A stretch of DNA of 64,000 bases from Clostridia bacterium (GTDB lineage: Bacteria; Bacillota; Clostridia; UBA1381; UBA9506): contig JAFQAZ010000021.1 in NCBI GenBank assembly GCA_017416855.1, positions 143,755 through 207,754 on the forward strand, in the 5' to 3' direction. The notes under the pieces are model-generated. The model saw nothing but the letters and a program-made list of their open reading frames with translations, was not told the DNA's origin and made no database searches. The position numbers and the translations under genes were made by a program. Of this stretch, positions 26,569 through 36,497 are shown piece after piece; the stretch's first letter is position 1, and the number at the start of each line of letters is the position of its first letter.

Positions 26569-27294
26569 TTATTCTTCCTCCCTTTCGTTTTCGCTATCAA
26601 TTACCTCAATAGATGTCGCAGCTTCTTCCGCTTTCTCATCATAAATGTAATTGCCTTCAAAAAACCATTTGTATGTTCTATCTCCTATGGCTTTAGTTTC
26701 AACCAAATCCAAGCCGCCACCAATAACTGCTCCAACTCCGGGAACAAGTTTTCCCATATTGATTATACCTTTTGTACCAAACTTTGTAATAAATCTAAAG
26801 CCTACTTTTTGATTTATTTTTGTCAAGACCTTACCAGGGATTTTCTTGATTAAACTATTTGTCAATTTTATGCCAAATTTAATCCCTGCCTGTTTTAACA
26901 TTTCGTTAACGGCAACACCTGCAAGGCAGGCATACACAAATGTTTGCGTTTCATCACTTTTTAAGTCAAATCCTGCCATATAAGCAGCACAAGCTATCAT
27001 TCTCATCTGTACATACAAAACACTTGTGATGTTTGCAGGCAGTGTTACAGGCAAAGTAATAAATCCCCCAAACCCAGTAAGAAATCCTGATGTAGTGCAT
27101 TTAATAATTTGATTTTTAATCATTGCTTTACATGCCTGTTCTGTTGTCGGATAATTTTCCATATACTCCGTTGCGATTTGTTCTACCGCCGGGCTGACAT
27201 GTGGAATACCTTGCATAGATTTATCATAACAAGTATCAAGAATTTTCATTATGTCTTCTTGTGATAACAATTTTTTCTTTTCCTCTTTTTCCAA
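26569..27294 (-). CDS. EcsC family protein
   Basis: 241 residues. EcsC-type signatures are a Gly-rich amphipathic stretch (TSGFLTGFGGFITLPVTLPANI), repeated Ala helices (RMIACAAYMAGFD) and the C-terminal VGAVIGGGLDLVETKAIGDR. Family members are membrane-associated and mostly uncharacterised. It lies 22 bp after the lipoprotein gene. As cargo on a mobile element a defence or envelope-stress role is possible but unproven. Confidence 0.8.
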   Translation of the reverse strand: MEKEEKKKLLSQEDIMKILDTCYDKSMQGIPHVSPAVEQIATEYMENYPTTEQACKAMIKNQIIKCTTSGFLTGFGGFITLPVTLPANITSVLYVQMRMIACAAYMAGFDLKSDETQTFVYACLAGVAVNEMLKQAGIKFGIKLTNSLIKKIPGKVLTKINQKVGFRFITKFGTKGIINMGKLVPGVGAVIGGGLDLVETKAIGDRTYKWFFEGNYIYDEKAEEAATSIEVIDSENEREEE

Positions 27295-27316
27295 CCGAAT
27301 TCACCCTCATTCTAAA

Positions 27317-27937
27317 TTATTGACTTTTTGTATTTTCTTCAATGTTTGTATCGGCAGACTCCTCATAAACCCATTTAATTTGATATTCTATGTTAGATAT
27401 TTCGCCCAATTTTTTTATATAGTTTTCAATTAGTTCTTTGGCTCTGTCTTGTGCATTGAGTAGTAATGATTTATTACTTTTTACACTTTCAGACATTTCT
27501 ATCTGTGCTGAATTTATTGCAGCAGTTTGGTCATCGGCTGTAATTTTATTCTTTATCCAACCGTCTGCTGATTTTATGTAAGACTCCTCGTTTAAGTCAT
27601 TTTCGCGTATATCTATATCTAACAATTCTGCATTTGGTAAAGTAACAGTAATATTATTTCCGCTAATTTCCATATTGACTTTAGACATATCTATACCTAT
27701 TTTTGCAATTCCGGTATATTCAATCCAAAATTCTCTGTCTTTTTTAAACCAAGAATCAGCTACTTTCTTTGATTTAGCAACATTATGGTAATAACATTCC
27801 AATGTTGCTAAATTGCATATTGAACGGATTTGAGTTATATCTGGCTCTTTAACAATTACATCTTTGTTTTGTTTGCACCCTGACAACATAAAGCAGAAAA
27901 TTAATGTGGTTACAATAAGTAGTTTTATTTTCTTCAT
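27317..27937 (-). CDS. DUF4230-like lipoprotein
   Basis: About 206 residues from ATG 27937. Signal peptide with lipobox LSGC gives lipidation at Cys21. The mature part resembles DUF4230: ICNLATLECYYHNVAK, then YTGIAKIGIDMSKV and a C-terminal helix of charged residues. AAAGGAG lies 11 bp before the chosen start; ATG 27958 would overlap the previous stop. It is paired with a second DUF4230 gene upstream, the two probably acting together at the membrane. Confidence 0.75.
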   Translation of the reverse strand: MKKIKLLIVTTLIFCFMLSGCKQNKDVIVKEPDITQIRSICNLATLECYYHNVAKSKKVADSWFKKDREFWIEYTGIAKIGIDMSKVNMEISGNNITVTLPNAELLDIDIRENDLNEESYIKSADGWIKNKITADDQTAAINSAQIEMSESVKSNKSLLLNAQDRAKELIENYIKKLGEISNIEYQIKWVYEESADTNIEENTKSQ

Positions 27938-27954
27938 AATACCAGTTACTCCTT

Positions 27955-28620
27955 TCATTTAATCTCTACTGTATAGCTATTGTCAATGGTGTCAATCCAA
28001 GGCTTGAATAATGCTTCTACCGATGATATTGCATTTTCTCTTGCTGTATCGTGCAATACATTTTCTTTCTCAATTCTTGCTTTTAAATCATCTTTACAAA
28101 GTTTGTATGCTTCTTGTGAAATATCTTCTGTTTCATACTTGTTTTTTGTAAATATGTATTCCATAGTACCCATATCTACTTTTGTGCTATGGATTTCAAC
28201 TTCAGGGATAGTTATTTTAACTTTTTTCTCTTCTTCTATGACTTCAATTCCGATTTCGTTAAAATCAATTCCAGCCGTCACTGTTCCTTCGTAAGCTACA
28301 TAATACATTGCATCATTGTTTTCATCATATTTTGTTGCAGTAGCATTGTAAGTATAATCAACGGTTGAAAGCTCATTTATTTCAATTACTTTCTGCAAAG
28401 AAGATTTTGAAATTGTTGTTAATTGCCCACCATTATTTTGAGTAATTGCTAATAAAATTCCAACAACCAATATTAACACTAATGATAGAATGATTATTAT
28501 TTTTGTCTGCAATCTCAATTTAGGAATTTGGATTTTTTTCTTCTCCTTTACAACATCGTTTTCTTCATTAGAAATTATTTGCTCCCGCTCAGGAATAACT
28601 GTTTTTTCTTTTGTTTCCAT
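27955..28620 (-). CDS. DUF4230-like membrane-anchored protein
   Basis: 221 residues: a cytoplasmic charged N-terminus (~1-40), one membrane helix (~41-63) and an extracytoplasmic domain with the DUF4230 pattern INELSTVDYTYNATATKY, YEGTVTAGIDFNEI and a helical tail. First gene of the cargo operon, behind a long structured leader. It looks like a divergent paralogue of the following lipoprotein. Function unknown. Confidence 0.75.
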   Translation of the reverse strand: METKEKTVIPEREQIISNEENDVVKEKKKIQIPKLRLQTKIIIILSLVLILVVGILLAITQNNGGQLTTISKSSLQKVIEINELSTVDYTYNATATKYDENNDAMYYVAYEGTVTAGIDFNEIGIEVIEEEKKVKITIPEVEIHSTKVDMGTMEYIFTKNKYETEDISQEAYKLCKDDLKARIEKENVLHDTARENAISSVEALFKPWIDTIDNSYTVEIK

Positions 28621-28708
28621 TAAAACAACCTCCGTCTATTTTTTCTCGCAACAGTCTTTGTAAAATTCGCGAAAATTACAACGCATATTATGGATTACTT
28701 TTCGCAAC

Positions 28709-28873
28709 AAAAAAAGTGCGCCCCCACAACAAGAGAACGCACCGAAAAAGTGTAATCCCTCATTGTTGCTACACAATCTCTCCCACTATGGTATGAGTAA
28801 ATAGAGAAAACACCTTTTACCAAAGTATTTTCCCACAGTGGTTTAAATCATATTCAGATTGTGTAGCAACAAT
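28709..28873 (-). promoter_or_regulatory. Structured leader with 18 bp inverted repeat and terminator (attenuator-like)
   Basis: On the minus strand the transcript would begin with one arm of a perfect 18 bp inverted repeat (28873-28856); the other arm is 28779-28762. Then a GC stem GTGCG / CGCAC (28742-28738, 28720-28716) is followed by seven T, well before the first cargo gene at 28620. Two similar CCAC...GTGG boxes lie between the arms. This is the layout of a transcription attenuator. No known riboswitch class was recognised. Confidence 0.65.
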
Positions 28874-28874
28874 A

Positions 28875-28903
28875 ATTATAACATATAAAGGATATATTTT
28901 CAA
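28875..28903 (-). promoter_or_regulatory. Promoter of cargo operon
   Basis: -35 TTGAAA (28903-28898), 17 bp spacer, -10 TATAAT (28880-28875); predicted start lies at the first arm of the 18 bp repeat. Confidence 0.7.
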
Positions 28904-29032
28904 GATTTTAATAGAAATATGTCGAAAATGACGATAAATATTTTATGGTTTTGCATAATTTTCTTTCTTTGATTGTGTCATAAACGAGAGAGAAAATTTT
29001 TGATTTGGTGTGTGTAAAAATTCAATTTCAGA

Positions 29033-29115
29033 TGTTACCTATATGAGATAAAAAATAATAAAAGTTTTTGCAAAAAAGTTGCTATTTTGAATTTCTGCGT
29101 GTTACTTATATGAGA
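29033..29115. repeat. Direct repeat TGTTACYTATATGAGA upstream of mobC
   Basis: Two copies, 29033-29048 and 29100-29115, differ at one base and are spaced 67 bp apart in AT-rich DNA upstream of mobC. Could be a MobC or recombinase binding site or part of oriT. Confidence 0.55.
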
Positions 29116-29197
29116 ACAAAATTTTTTCCCTCAAAGGTTGTATTTTTACAGCTTTTATCGTTTATTAAATGAACACAAAAAGAAAGGCGGAATTTTT

Positions 29198-29539
29198 ATG
29201 GCAAACAGAGTAAGGAACAAACAAATTATTGTAAGGGTTACGGAAGAAGAAAGGGCATTGATTGACTTGAAGATGTCGCAGCTTCCTACCTCAAGGTTAG
29301 GGGCATATATGCGGAAAATGGCGATTGACGGACATATCATTTTACTCGATATTCCCGAAATCAAAAAACATACTGCCGAACTCAATGCAATTGGCAGAAA
29401 CATCAACATAATAGCAAGGAAAGTTTCTCAAAATATTTTCTATGAACAGGACATTAAAGAACTCAAAAATTTAATGGACGAGGTATGGAAAACCGAAAGA
29501 AAATTATTACTGTATTTTCAAAGAGTTTCTAAAAAATAA
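29198..29539 (+). CDS. mobC: Plasmid mobilisation relaxosome protein MobC
   Basis: 113 residues with an N-terminal ribbon-helix-helix (KQIIVRVTEEERALIDLKMSQL) and the MobC signature LNAIGRNINIIARKV. MobC helps a relaxase melt DNA at oriT. ATG 29198 has AAAGGCGG upstream; the earlier ATG at 29138 lacks a site. A relaxase normally follows in the same operon but none is present. Confidence 0.88.
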   Translation: MANRVRNKQIIVRVTEEERALIDLKMSQLPTSRLGAYMRKMAIDGHIILLDIPEIKKHTAELNAIGRNINIIARKVSQNIFYEQDIKELKNLMDEVWKTERKLLLYFQRVSKK

Positions 29540-29578
29540 AGGGTTTGGGATTTCCCAAAAATAAAATCAAATTTTCGT

Positions 29579-29679
29579 AAGTGGGTACTCACTTACTGTG
29601 CTTGCTATTTAGTGAAAAATAGCAGGCAAATGAAAATTGATTTTTCGCCAATGGCTATCCATTGGCTATGCTTGCTATT
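29579..29679. repeat. Two hairpins each followed by CTRTGCTTGCTATT
   Basis: AAGTG...CACTT (29579-29594) and CCAATGG...CCATTGG (29648-29665) are each followed by the same 14-base motif. They fill the gap where a relaxase gene would be expected. Role unknown. Confidence 0.5.
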
Positions 29680-29719
29680 ATATAGTTTTTAATTACTTAA
29701 CGGAAAGGATTGGATAGGA

Positions 29720-31583
<1,864 letters not shown>

Positions 31584-31593
31584 TCTTGCGGAA

Positions 31594-31631
31594 AATACTT
31601 CCTTATTAACCCCGTACTTTCAGGGAGGGTT
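31594..31631. repeat. Right junction of Tn4451-like element: element-end repeat plus half terminator
   Basis: 31594-31613 is the inverted counterpart of the left end. TTCAGGGAGGGTT (31619-31631) exactly complements 25971-25983 and is followed by a T run, consistent with a former bidirectional thiT/putP terminator now split. Confidence 0.75.
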
Positions 31632-31646
31632 TTTTTCTTTACTTGA

Positions 31647-33167
31647 TTAATCATCAATACTGTTATCTGTTGCTCTTTCATACAAAGCCACAACTTCAGC
31701 AGAAGGCTTTTTATCAATCAAGGTTACAACTATAGCCGCAATGGCACCAATAATAAAACCGGGAACAATTTCATAAACACCTGTGGTACTAAATAACAAC
31801 CACAAAATATCCACAACTGCACCAACCACAATGCCGGCTATCGCACCTTTATAAGTAAAGCGTTTCCAGAACAATGAGAAAATAACTGTGGGACCAAAGG
31901 CAGCACCAAACAGACCCCAAGCATTACCAACCATATTCATAATGGCCTGTGCACCATCACTTTTACTGCTGGCAATAAAATAAGCAATAACAGAAACGAT
32001 TACAACCACCAAACGACCAACCCACAATAATTCCTTACCAGAAGCACCTTTTCTGATAAAAGGTTTGTAAATATCACTAGTAAAGGATGAAGATGCTACT
32101 AAAAGCTGAGAATCAGCTGTTGACATAGAAGCTGCAATAATGGCGGCTAATAAAAGACCGGCAATAAATGCAGGGAAGATAATTCTCGAAAGCTGAATGA
32201 ATATTGTTTCCTGCAAGCCATTTTCCAGGAGATATTGTGCCAAAGGCATCTCCATACCGGGTAAACCACCAACAAACATTCTGCCAAAATAAGCAATTAA
32301 AACAGCAGCACCTAAAGAAAGTACTACCCAGATAATTGCAACAGTTGCAGATTTCTTAACCATGCTGGGCTTTTCAATAGACATAAAGCGCACCAGAATG
32401 TGCGGCATGCCAAAATAACCAAGACCCCAACCCAAACCGGATACAATGTCCTGCCAGCTGGCATTGAAGAAATTAGCTACAAAGCTATACTCCACACCAT
32501 TAGCATCCACAACAGTTTCCTGTAACAATGCAGGATTAATATCCTTAAATGCTACTAAAACAATTGGAACAGCAAGCAACGCCACCAACATTAAAAGACC
32601 TTGGAAAAAGTCTGTCCAGCAAACTGCTTTAAAACCACCTAAGAAGGTATAAACAAGCAGAATTGCTACGAAAATAATCATTTCCACTTCATAGGAAAGC
32701 TGAGGAATCAGCTGATGAAACACCGTAGCACCGGCCGAAAAAGCAGAAGCAACATATAAAGTGAAGCTCACCATAAACACTACTGCACAAATAATCTTCA
32801 GTGTAGGATTGGCCGTTAAGAAACGATTGGATAAATACTGTGGCATCGTAATGGCATCGCCGGAAGCCTTTGAAAACTTACGCAAGCGTTTTGCTACTAA
32901 AATCCAGTTTAGTGCTGTACCAATTGCCAGACCAATACCAATCCAGGCTTGTCCGAAACCAAACGCTAAAATACTGCCCGGGAGACCCATCAAAAGCCAG
33001 GCACTCATATCAGAAGCCTGAGCACTCATAGCCGTAACCCAAGGTCCCATCTGGCGACCACCTAAAAAATAATCTTTTTCACCGCTCTGGCCCTTAGCTT
33101 TTGCAAAAAATACTACACCAATAGCCAGCATAGCTACAAAATACAGAGCAAATGCAAATAATTCCAT
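31647..33167 (-). CDS. putP: Sodium/proline symporter PutP
   Basis: Sodium solute symporter family member, 506 residues with about 13 membrane helices. PutP hallmarks are YFLGGRQMGPWVTAMSAQAS, DMSAWLLMGLPG and SMSTADSQLLVASSSF. Likely imports proline, a Stickland acceptor in anaerobes. ATG 33167 has GGAGGG 8 bp upstream; the earlier ATG overlaps the promoter. It was convergent with thiT before element insertion. Confidence 0.93.
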   Translation of the reverse strand: MELFAFALYFVAMLAIGVVFFAKAKGQSGEKDYFLGGRQMGPWVTAMSAQASDMSAWLLMGLPGSILAFGFGQAWIGIGLAIGTALNWILVAKRLRKFSKASGDAITMPQYLSNRFLTANPTLKIICAVVFMVSFTLYVASAFSAGATVFHQLIPQLSYEVEMIIFVAILLVYTFLGGFKAVCWTDFFQGLLMLVALLAVPIVLVAFKDINPALLQETVVDANGVEYSFVANFFNASWQDIVSGLGWGLGYFGMPHILVRFMSIEKPSMVKKSATVAIIWVVLSLGAAVLIAYFGRMFVGGLPGMEMPLAQYLLENGLQETIFIQLSRIIFPAFIAGLLLAAIIAASMSTADSQLLVASSSFTSDIYKPFIRKGASGKELLWVGRLVVVIVSVIAYFIASSKSDGAQAIMNMVGNAWGLFGAAFGPTVIFSLFWKRFTYKGAIAGIVVGAVVDILWLLFSTTGVYEIVPGFIIGAIAAIVVTLIDKKPSAEVVALYERATDNSIDD

Positions 33168-33198
33168 TATATAATCCCTCCAAAAAAAATATACAGAC

Positions 33199-33227
33199 AT
33201 TATACCATATTTTGCATGAATATGCAA
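33199..33227 (-). promoter_or_regulatory. Promoter of putP
   Basis: -35 TTGCAT (33227-33222), 17 bp spacer, extended -10 TGGTATAAT ending at 33199, about 32 bp before the start codon. Confidence 0.7.
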
Positions 33228-33235
33228 CAATTATT

Positions 33236-34162
33236 TTAACAACAACTCAATTCTGCCATCAATTTTGCTACATTTTCTTCTGAATATTCTATCTCAGCCG
33301 AATACTGTCGCACAACATCCGCCATTTTTTCGAAACTAATCTGCCCGTTTACGCTTTCTATTTGCGCGCAAAGAGCCCCGATTAAAAAGCAGCTCAGCAG
33401 CGCAAACCGCACACGTGCACCATATTCTCCGTCCCACATCGCCTCCGCAAGATGACGAAAAACAAAATACACCGCGAGTTGCTCAAAAAAGATTTGAAAT
33501 TTTTCGCTCTTAAAAATACTTTCATCGAAGGAAAAACCCTTCAATCCCTCCAGCATATCTGTCCAGCTCTCATCCAGCCGTTCCAGAGAAACATATAACT
33601 TCTGTGCCTTTTTTAACGAAAAATCAAAAGAAAAGCCAAAAAGCTTTGCCACGCTGTCAAAACGCTCTTTCACATTTTGATTTCTATCCTGCAACACAGC
33701 AAAAATCGTCTGCCGTATTGCCAAAAACATGGTTTCTTCTTCCGTCAGCTGAATATTCTCTGGCATTTTCACCGAAAACGGTTCTTCTGCCGAAAGAATC
33801 AGCCTGGCCGCTTCTTCGCAACAAAGACCCAATCCCATTTCCGTAAAGGAAGGATAAAAATTCTTAAACCGCGGATGCAAGGAGCATATCTCACAAATAG
33901 CCTCCTCACCGCATTCACAAATCAACTCGCAAAGCCCGTCTTCCTTTAAAAATGGGCACCGCTCATCTGGGCCTAAGATGAAATGAGGTTCTTCTCCCTC
34001 AATGCTTTTCCGTATCCTGTCGCCCAAATCAGTATTCAAAGACTCATAAAAAGCCATTGTTTCGTCGTCAATATCAATCTCCCAGCCAACGCAGCAACTA
34101 TGTTTGCACCGATCAGCAATACATTGAAAATTCTGGTAATAACCGGGTACTGCCTCTTTCAT
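33236..34162 (-). CDS. Flagellin lysine-N-methylase-like protein (FliB family)
   Basis: 308-residue Cys-rich protein. The FliB pattern is clear: CIADRCKHSCCVGWEIDID at the N-terminus, CPFLKEDGLCEL, CEICSLHPRFKNFY and GLCCEEA. These Cys residues probably bind a metal or Fe-S centre. FliB methylates flagellin lysines in enterobacteria, but many FliB-family proteins occur without flagella and no flagellar gene is present here, so the substrate is unknown. GGAAGGGAGG precedes ATG 34162. Confidence 0.82.
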   Translation of the reverse strand: MKEAVPGYYQNFQCIADRCKHSCCVGWEIDIDDETMAFYESLNTDLGDRIRKSIEGEEPHFILGPDERCPFLKEDGLCELICECGEEAICEICSLHPRFKNFYPSFTEMGLGLCCEEAARLILSAEEPFSVKMPENIQLTEEETMFLAIRQTIFAVLQDRNQNVKERFDSVAKLFGFSFDFSLKKAQKLYVSLERLDESWTDMLEGLKGFSFDESIFKSEKFQIFFEQLAVYFVFRHLAEAMWDGEYGARVRFALLSCFLIGALCAQIESVNGQISFEKMADVVRQYSAEIEYSEENVAKLMAELSCC

Positions 34163-34183
34163 AAAGCCCCCTCCCTTCCGGAG

Positions 34184-35338
34184 TTAGTCCAGACAATACG
34201 CAATAGCTGCCATTCGCTTTGCCGCAAAGGCAAGCGAGTCAATATAGGCATATTCACCTACATTATGGAGATTACCTCCCAAAAGACCAAAACCCTCTAA
34301 ACAAGGTAATCCTTTCTGGGTTAAATCGGCAGCATCAGTCGCACCAAAAAAACCTTTTGCTTCAATCTCCTCAAGGCCGTTTTCCAAATATATTTTTTTC
34401 ACTTTTTCAAACAAAGCCATATTCTTTTCTGTCTTAAGCATCGCACAACGACTGCTGGCCAACGTCAGTTTGCAACTGGTGCCCTCCACAAAAGATGTGG
34501 CGGCAATTTCTTCTGCAAACTTCACAATTTCTTTTCTTTCTTCCTCTGTATAAAAGCGGAAATCTGCTGTAAAGGTGCAACATTCAGGCACCGTATTCTC
34601 CGCCGTGCCGCCCTGTATCAATCCACAGTTACAGGTAATCGTCTCTTTATCCTTATACGTTTCCAGCCGAATAATTTTCTGTGCCGCTTCGCAAATGGCG
34701 CTGGCACCGTCTCCGCAACGACTGGAATGTACTGGCCGTCCTGTAATTTCAAAACGATATTTGCAAATACCCTTGGTGGTTACAATGTGGCTCCCCAATG
34801 TGCCAATCTCCGTATTCAAAAATGCCACACAGTCCTTGGATTTTTCATACATATAATCAACAGTTGTCTTCTTGCTATTGCGACTACCGTTTTCTTCATC
34901 ACTCTGTAAAAGAAGTTTCACCGGCCTGTCTGTAAATCCGCATTTTCCCAAAGCATCCATTGCCATAAACGATGCCGCCAAGCCACCTTTGCAGTCAATC
35001 ACACCGGGGCCATACATTTTTTCCTCATCACAATGCACCGGAGTCTCGCCAAAAGAGCCTACGGGATGCACTGTGTCCATATGTCCTGAAAAGCATACCG
35101 GCGCTCCCTTTGCCTCCGGATTCATGGTAATGCAGAGAACGTCACCTGATACAGGTTGCTTTTGCCGTTCCACCAGCCACCCTTTTGCAGTGGCCTTTTT
35201 TTCAAAATACCGGCCAACCCGATCAACAGCCTCTTTATTCTCCGTAGGGCTTTCAATGATGCAGATATCAGTTAAAAACTGTATGTATTCTGTCTGCAAC
35301 GAGTCAATCGTTTCAAAAAGTTTCTGACATTTCATCAT
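34184..35338 (-). CDS. M20 family metallopeptidase
   Basis: 384 residues. Zinc-binding motifs are FSGHMDTVHP (His-Asp), GVIDCKGGLAA (Asp) and QSDEENGS (Glu pair); the C-terminal His lies in GGNLHNVGEYA. Closest in style to glutamate carboxypeptidase/acetylornithine deacetylase-type M20 enzymes. Cytosolic, no signal peptide. It starts 22 bp ahead of the FliB-like gene, probably one transcript. Confidence 0.88.
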   Translation of the reverse strand: MMKCQKLFETIDSLQTEYIQFLTDICIIESPTENKEAVDRVGRYFEKKATAKGWLVERQKQPVSGDVLCITMNPEAKGAPVCFSGHMDTVHPVGSFGETPVHCDEEKMYGPGVIDCKGGLAASFMAMDALGKCGFTDRPVKLLLQSDEENGSRNSKKTTVDYMYEKSKDCVAFLNTEIGTLGSHIVTTKGICKYRFEITGRPVHSSRCGDGASAICEAAQKIIRLETYKDKETITCNCGLIQGGTAENTVPECCTFTADFRFYTEEERKEIVKFAEEIAATSFVEGTSCKLTLASSRCAMLKTEKNMALFEKVKKIYLENGLEEIEAKGFFGATDAADLTQKGLPCLEGFGLLGGNLHNVGEYAYIDSLAFAAKRMAAIAYCLD

Positions 35339-35430
35339 GCTTTACCTCTTTTTCTTTTTGTCAAATTCATATGAAAAACTATATTTTTAATGATATAAAG
35401 ACTGTATAATTTAGATGCTATTTATATAGT

Positions 35431-35466
35431 CTGCTTGCGACACATATGGTTTAGATGCAACTTTTC
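35431..35466. repeat. Partial copy of cassette repeat
   Basis: CTTGCGACACATATGGTTTA-type segment ending in GATGCAACTT, matching the middle of the fuller copies at 35605 and 36078; it abuts the palindromic element. Confidence 0.6.
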
Positions 35467-35468
35467 AA

Positions 35469-35600
35469 AGGCTTCTCCTCGAGGAGAGGCTCCGCCGTAG
35501 GCGGTGGTGAGGTGTAGATTGCGAAAGCAATCGTTATTCTTTTCCACCTCATCCGAGTTGCTTCGCAACCCACCTTCCCCTCAAGGGGAAGGCTTTTTTA
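35469..35600. repeat. Palindromic intergenic repeat (MITE-like)
   Basis: About 130 bp with terminal complementarity: AAGGCTTCTCCTC at the left and GAGG-related CCCCTCAAGGGGAAGGCTT at the right, with internal palindromes (CTCCGCCGTAGGCGG, GATTGCGAAAGCAATC, GTTGCTTCGCAAC). It resembles non-coding repeat units dispersed in clostridial genomes. No ORF. Confidence 0.7.
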
Positions 35601-35604
35601 TTCC

Positions 35605-35698
35605 GCCAAAATTCGACATATCCATATTGCGAAATATAAGGTTTAGATGCAACTTATTTTAGTAGCAAGTTCGTATCAAGTTAAGATCGAAAATTATT
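35605..35698. repeat. Cassette repeat copy 1
   Basis: About 94 bp beginning GCCAAAATTCGACATATCC, containing GGTTTAGATGCAACTT (35640-35655) and ending AAGTTCGTAT plus an AT-rich tail that abuts the RDD gene stop codon. Strong similarity to the copy at 36078. Confidence 0.75.
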
Positions 35699-36056
35699 TA
35701 TCTATAACTTTTGTTTTCGCTAATCTATCGCCTAATCTTTCCTTATCAAGTAAAACTAAAAGTGCCTCAACAGGCCAAATAAGAATTGTAATGTTTCTGA
35801 TAATTAGATTAAATAACGATGCCTTATTACCATTCAGATCTACAACTTTAATTTTCATTATTCTTTTGCCAATGCTTTGACCACCTATAACATCTTTAAA
35901 AAAGTAAATAAACATAAATACCAATAAAAATATGTAATACAATTTCCAGAACAGTTCAAAATCTGTTTTCACAAACACTTCAACCATTCCAAGCATAGCA
36001 AACGCAAAACATATAATTATGTGGTCAATTAAAAATGCAACTATTCTCTTTCCCAT
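35694..36056 (-). CDS. RDD family membrane protein
   Basis: 120 residues with three hydrophobic helices. The RDD motif is degenerate: KRIVAFLIDHIIICF at the start (Arg...Asp) and GGQSIGKRIMKIKVVD after the second helix. RDD proteins are poorly characterised; some are transporters or antiporters. AAAGGAG lies upstream of ATG 36056. Its stop falls at the edge of cassette repeat copy 1 and copy 2 lies directly upstream. Confidence 0.82.
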   Translation of the reverse strand: MGKRIVAFLIDHIIICFAFAMLGMVEVFVKTDFELFWKLYYIFLLVFMFIYFFKDVIGGQSIGKRIMKIKVVDLNGNKASLFNLIIRNITILIWPVEALLVLLDKERLGDRLAKTKVIDK

Positions 36057-36077
36057 ATCTTTTCTCCTTTATTTTTC

Positions 36078-36174
36078 GCCAATATTCGACGTATCCATAT
36101 TGCGACACATAAGGTTTAGATGCAACTTGTTTTTAAAGAAAGTTCGTATAAAGTCATAACTGAAAAATTACTTG
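36078..36174. repeat. Cassette repeat copy 2
   Basis: About 97 bp, GCCAATATTCGACGTATCC through GGTTTAGATGCAACTT (36113-36128) to AAGTTCGTAT and an AT-rich end overlapping the stop of the 85-residue gene. Most complete copy. Confidence 0.75.
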
Positions 36175-36425
36175 TTTTTTTCTACTATTCCATTTGACTC
36201 CAAAAAATCAATAAGTTTTTCAAGATAAGCCAATCGTTCATGATTTATAGGCGGATTTTCCATATATCCGAAATCTCCACCAACACTTTCATAGCTTTCC
36301 TCACAATAACACATATGCAAAAGATATCCCCATTCCAATTCAGAATTATCTTCATTCAATAACTTTTCAAATATTTCAATCGGCTCATTTTCAAACATCA
36401 TCATTATTAAATCATGTTCTTTCAT
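36168..36425 (-). CDS. Small acidic hypothetical protein in repeat-separated array
   Basis: 85 residues from ATG 36425 with AAGGGAG upstream. Acidic and helical (FENEPIEIFEKLLNEDNSEL), with Cys and Tyr in the centre and a predicted C-terminal helix. It looks like a small cytosolic immunity or adaptor protein but no family was recognised. It lies between repeat copies 2 and 3. Confidence 0.6.
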   Translation of the reverse strand: MKEHDLIMMMFENEPIEIFEKLLNEDNSELEWGYLLHMCYCEESYESVGGDFGYMENPPINHERLAYLEKLIDFLESNGIVEKNK

Positions 36426-36449
36426 TTTAAAGTTCTCCCTTCGACATCT

Positions 36450-36497
36450 TTCGACATATCCATATAGTTCGTATCCAGTTGATACCAAAAATTATTT
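36450..36497. repeat. Cassette repeat copy 3 (internally deleted)
   Basis: TCGACATATCCATA joined directly to AGTTCGTATCCAGTTGATAC and the AT-rich tail; the central part with the GGTTTAGATGCAACTT motif is missing. Confidence 0.6.

Noticed and set aside
28611..28796. Plus-strand 61-codon ORF upstream of mobC
   Set aside because: It lies over the cargo leader RNA, has no ribosome binding site and no recognisable protein features.
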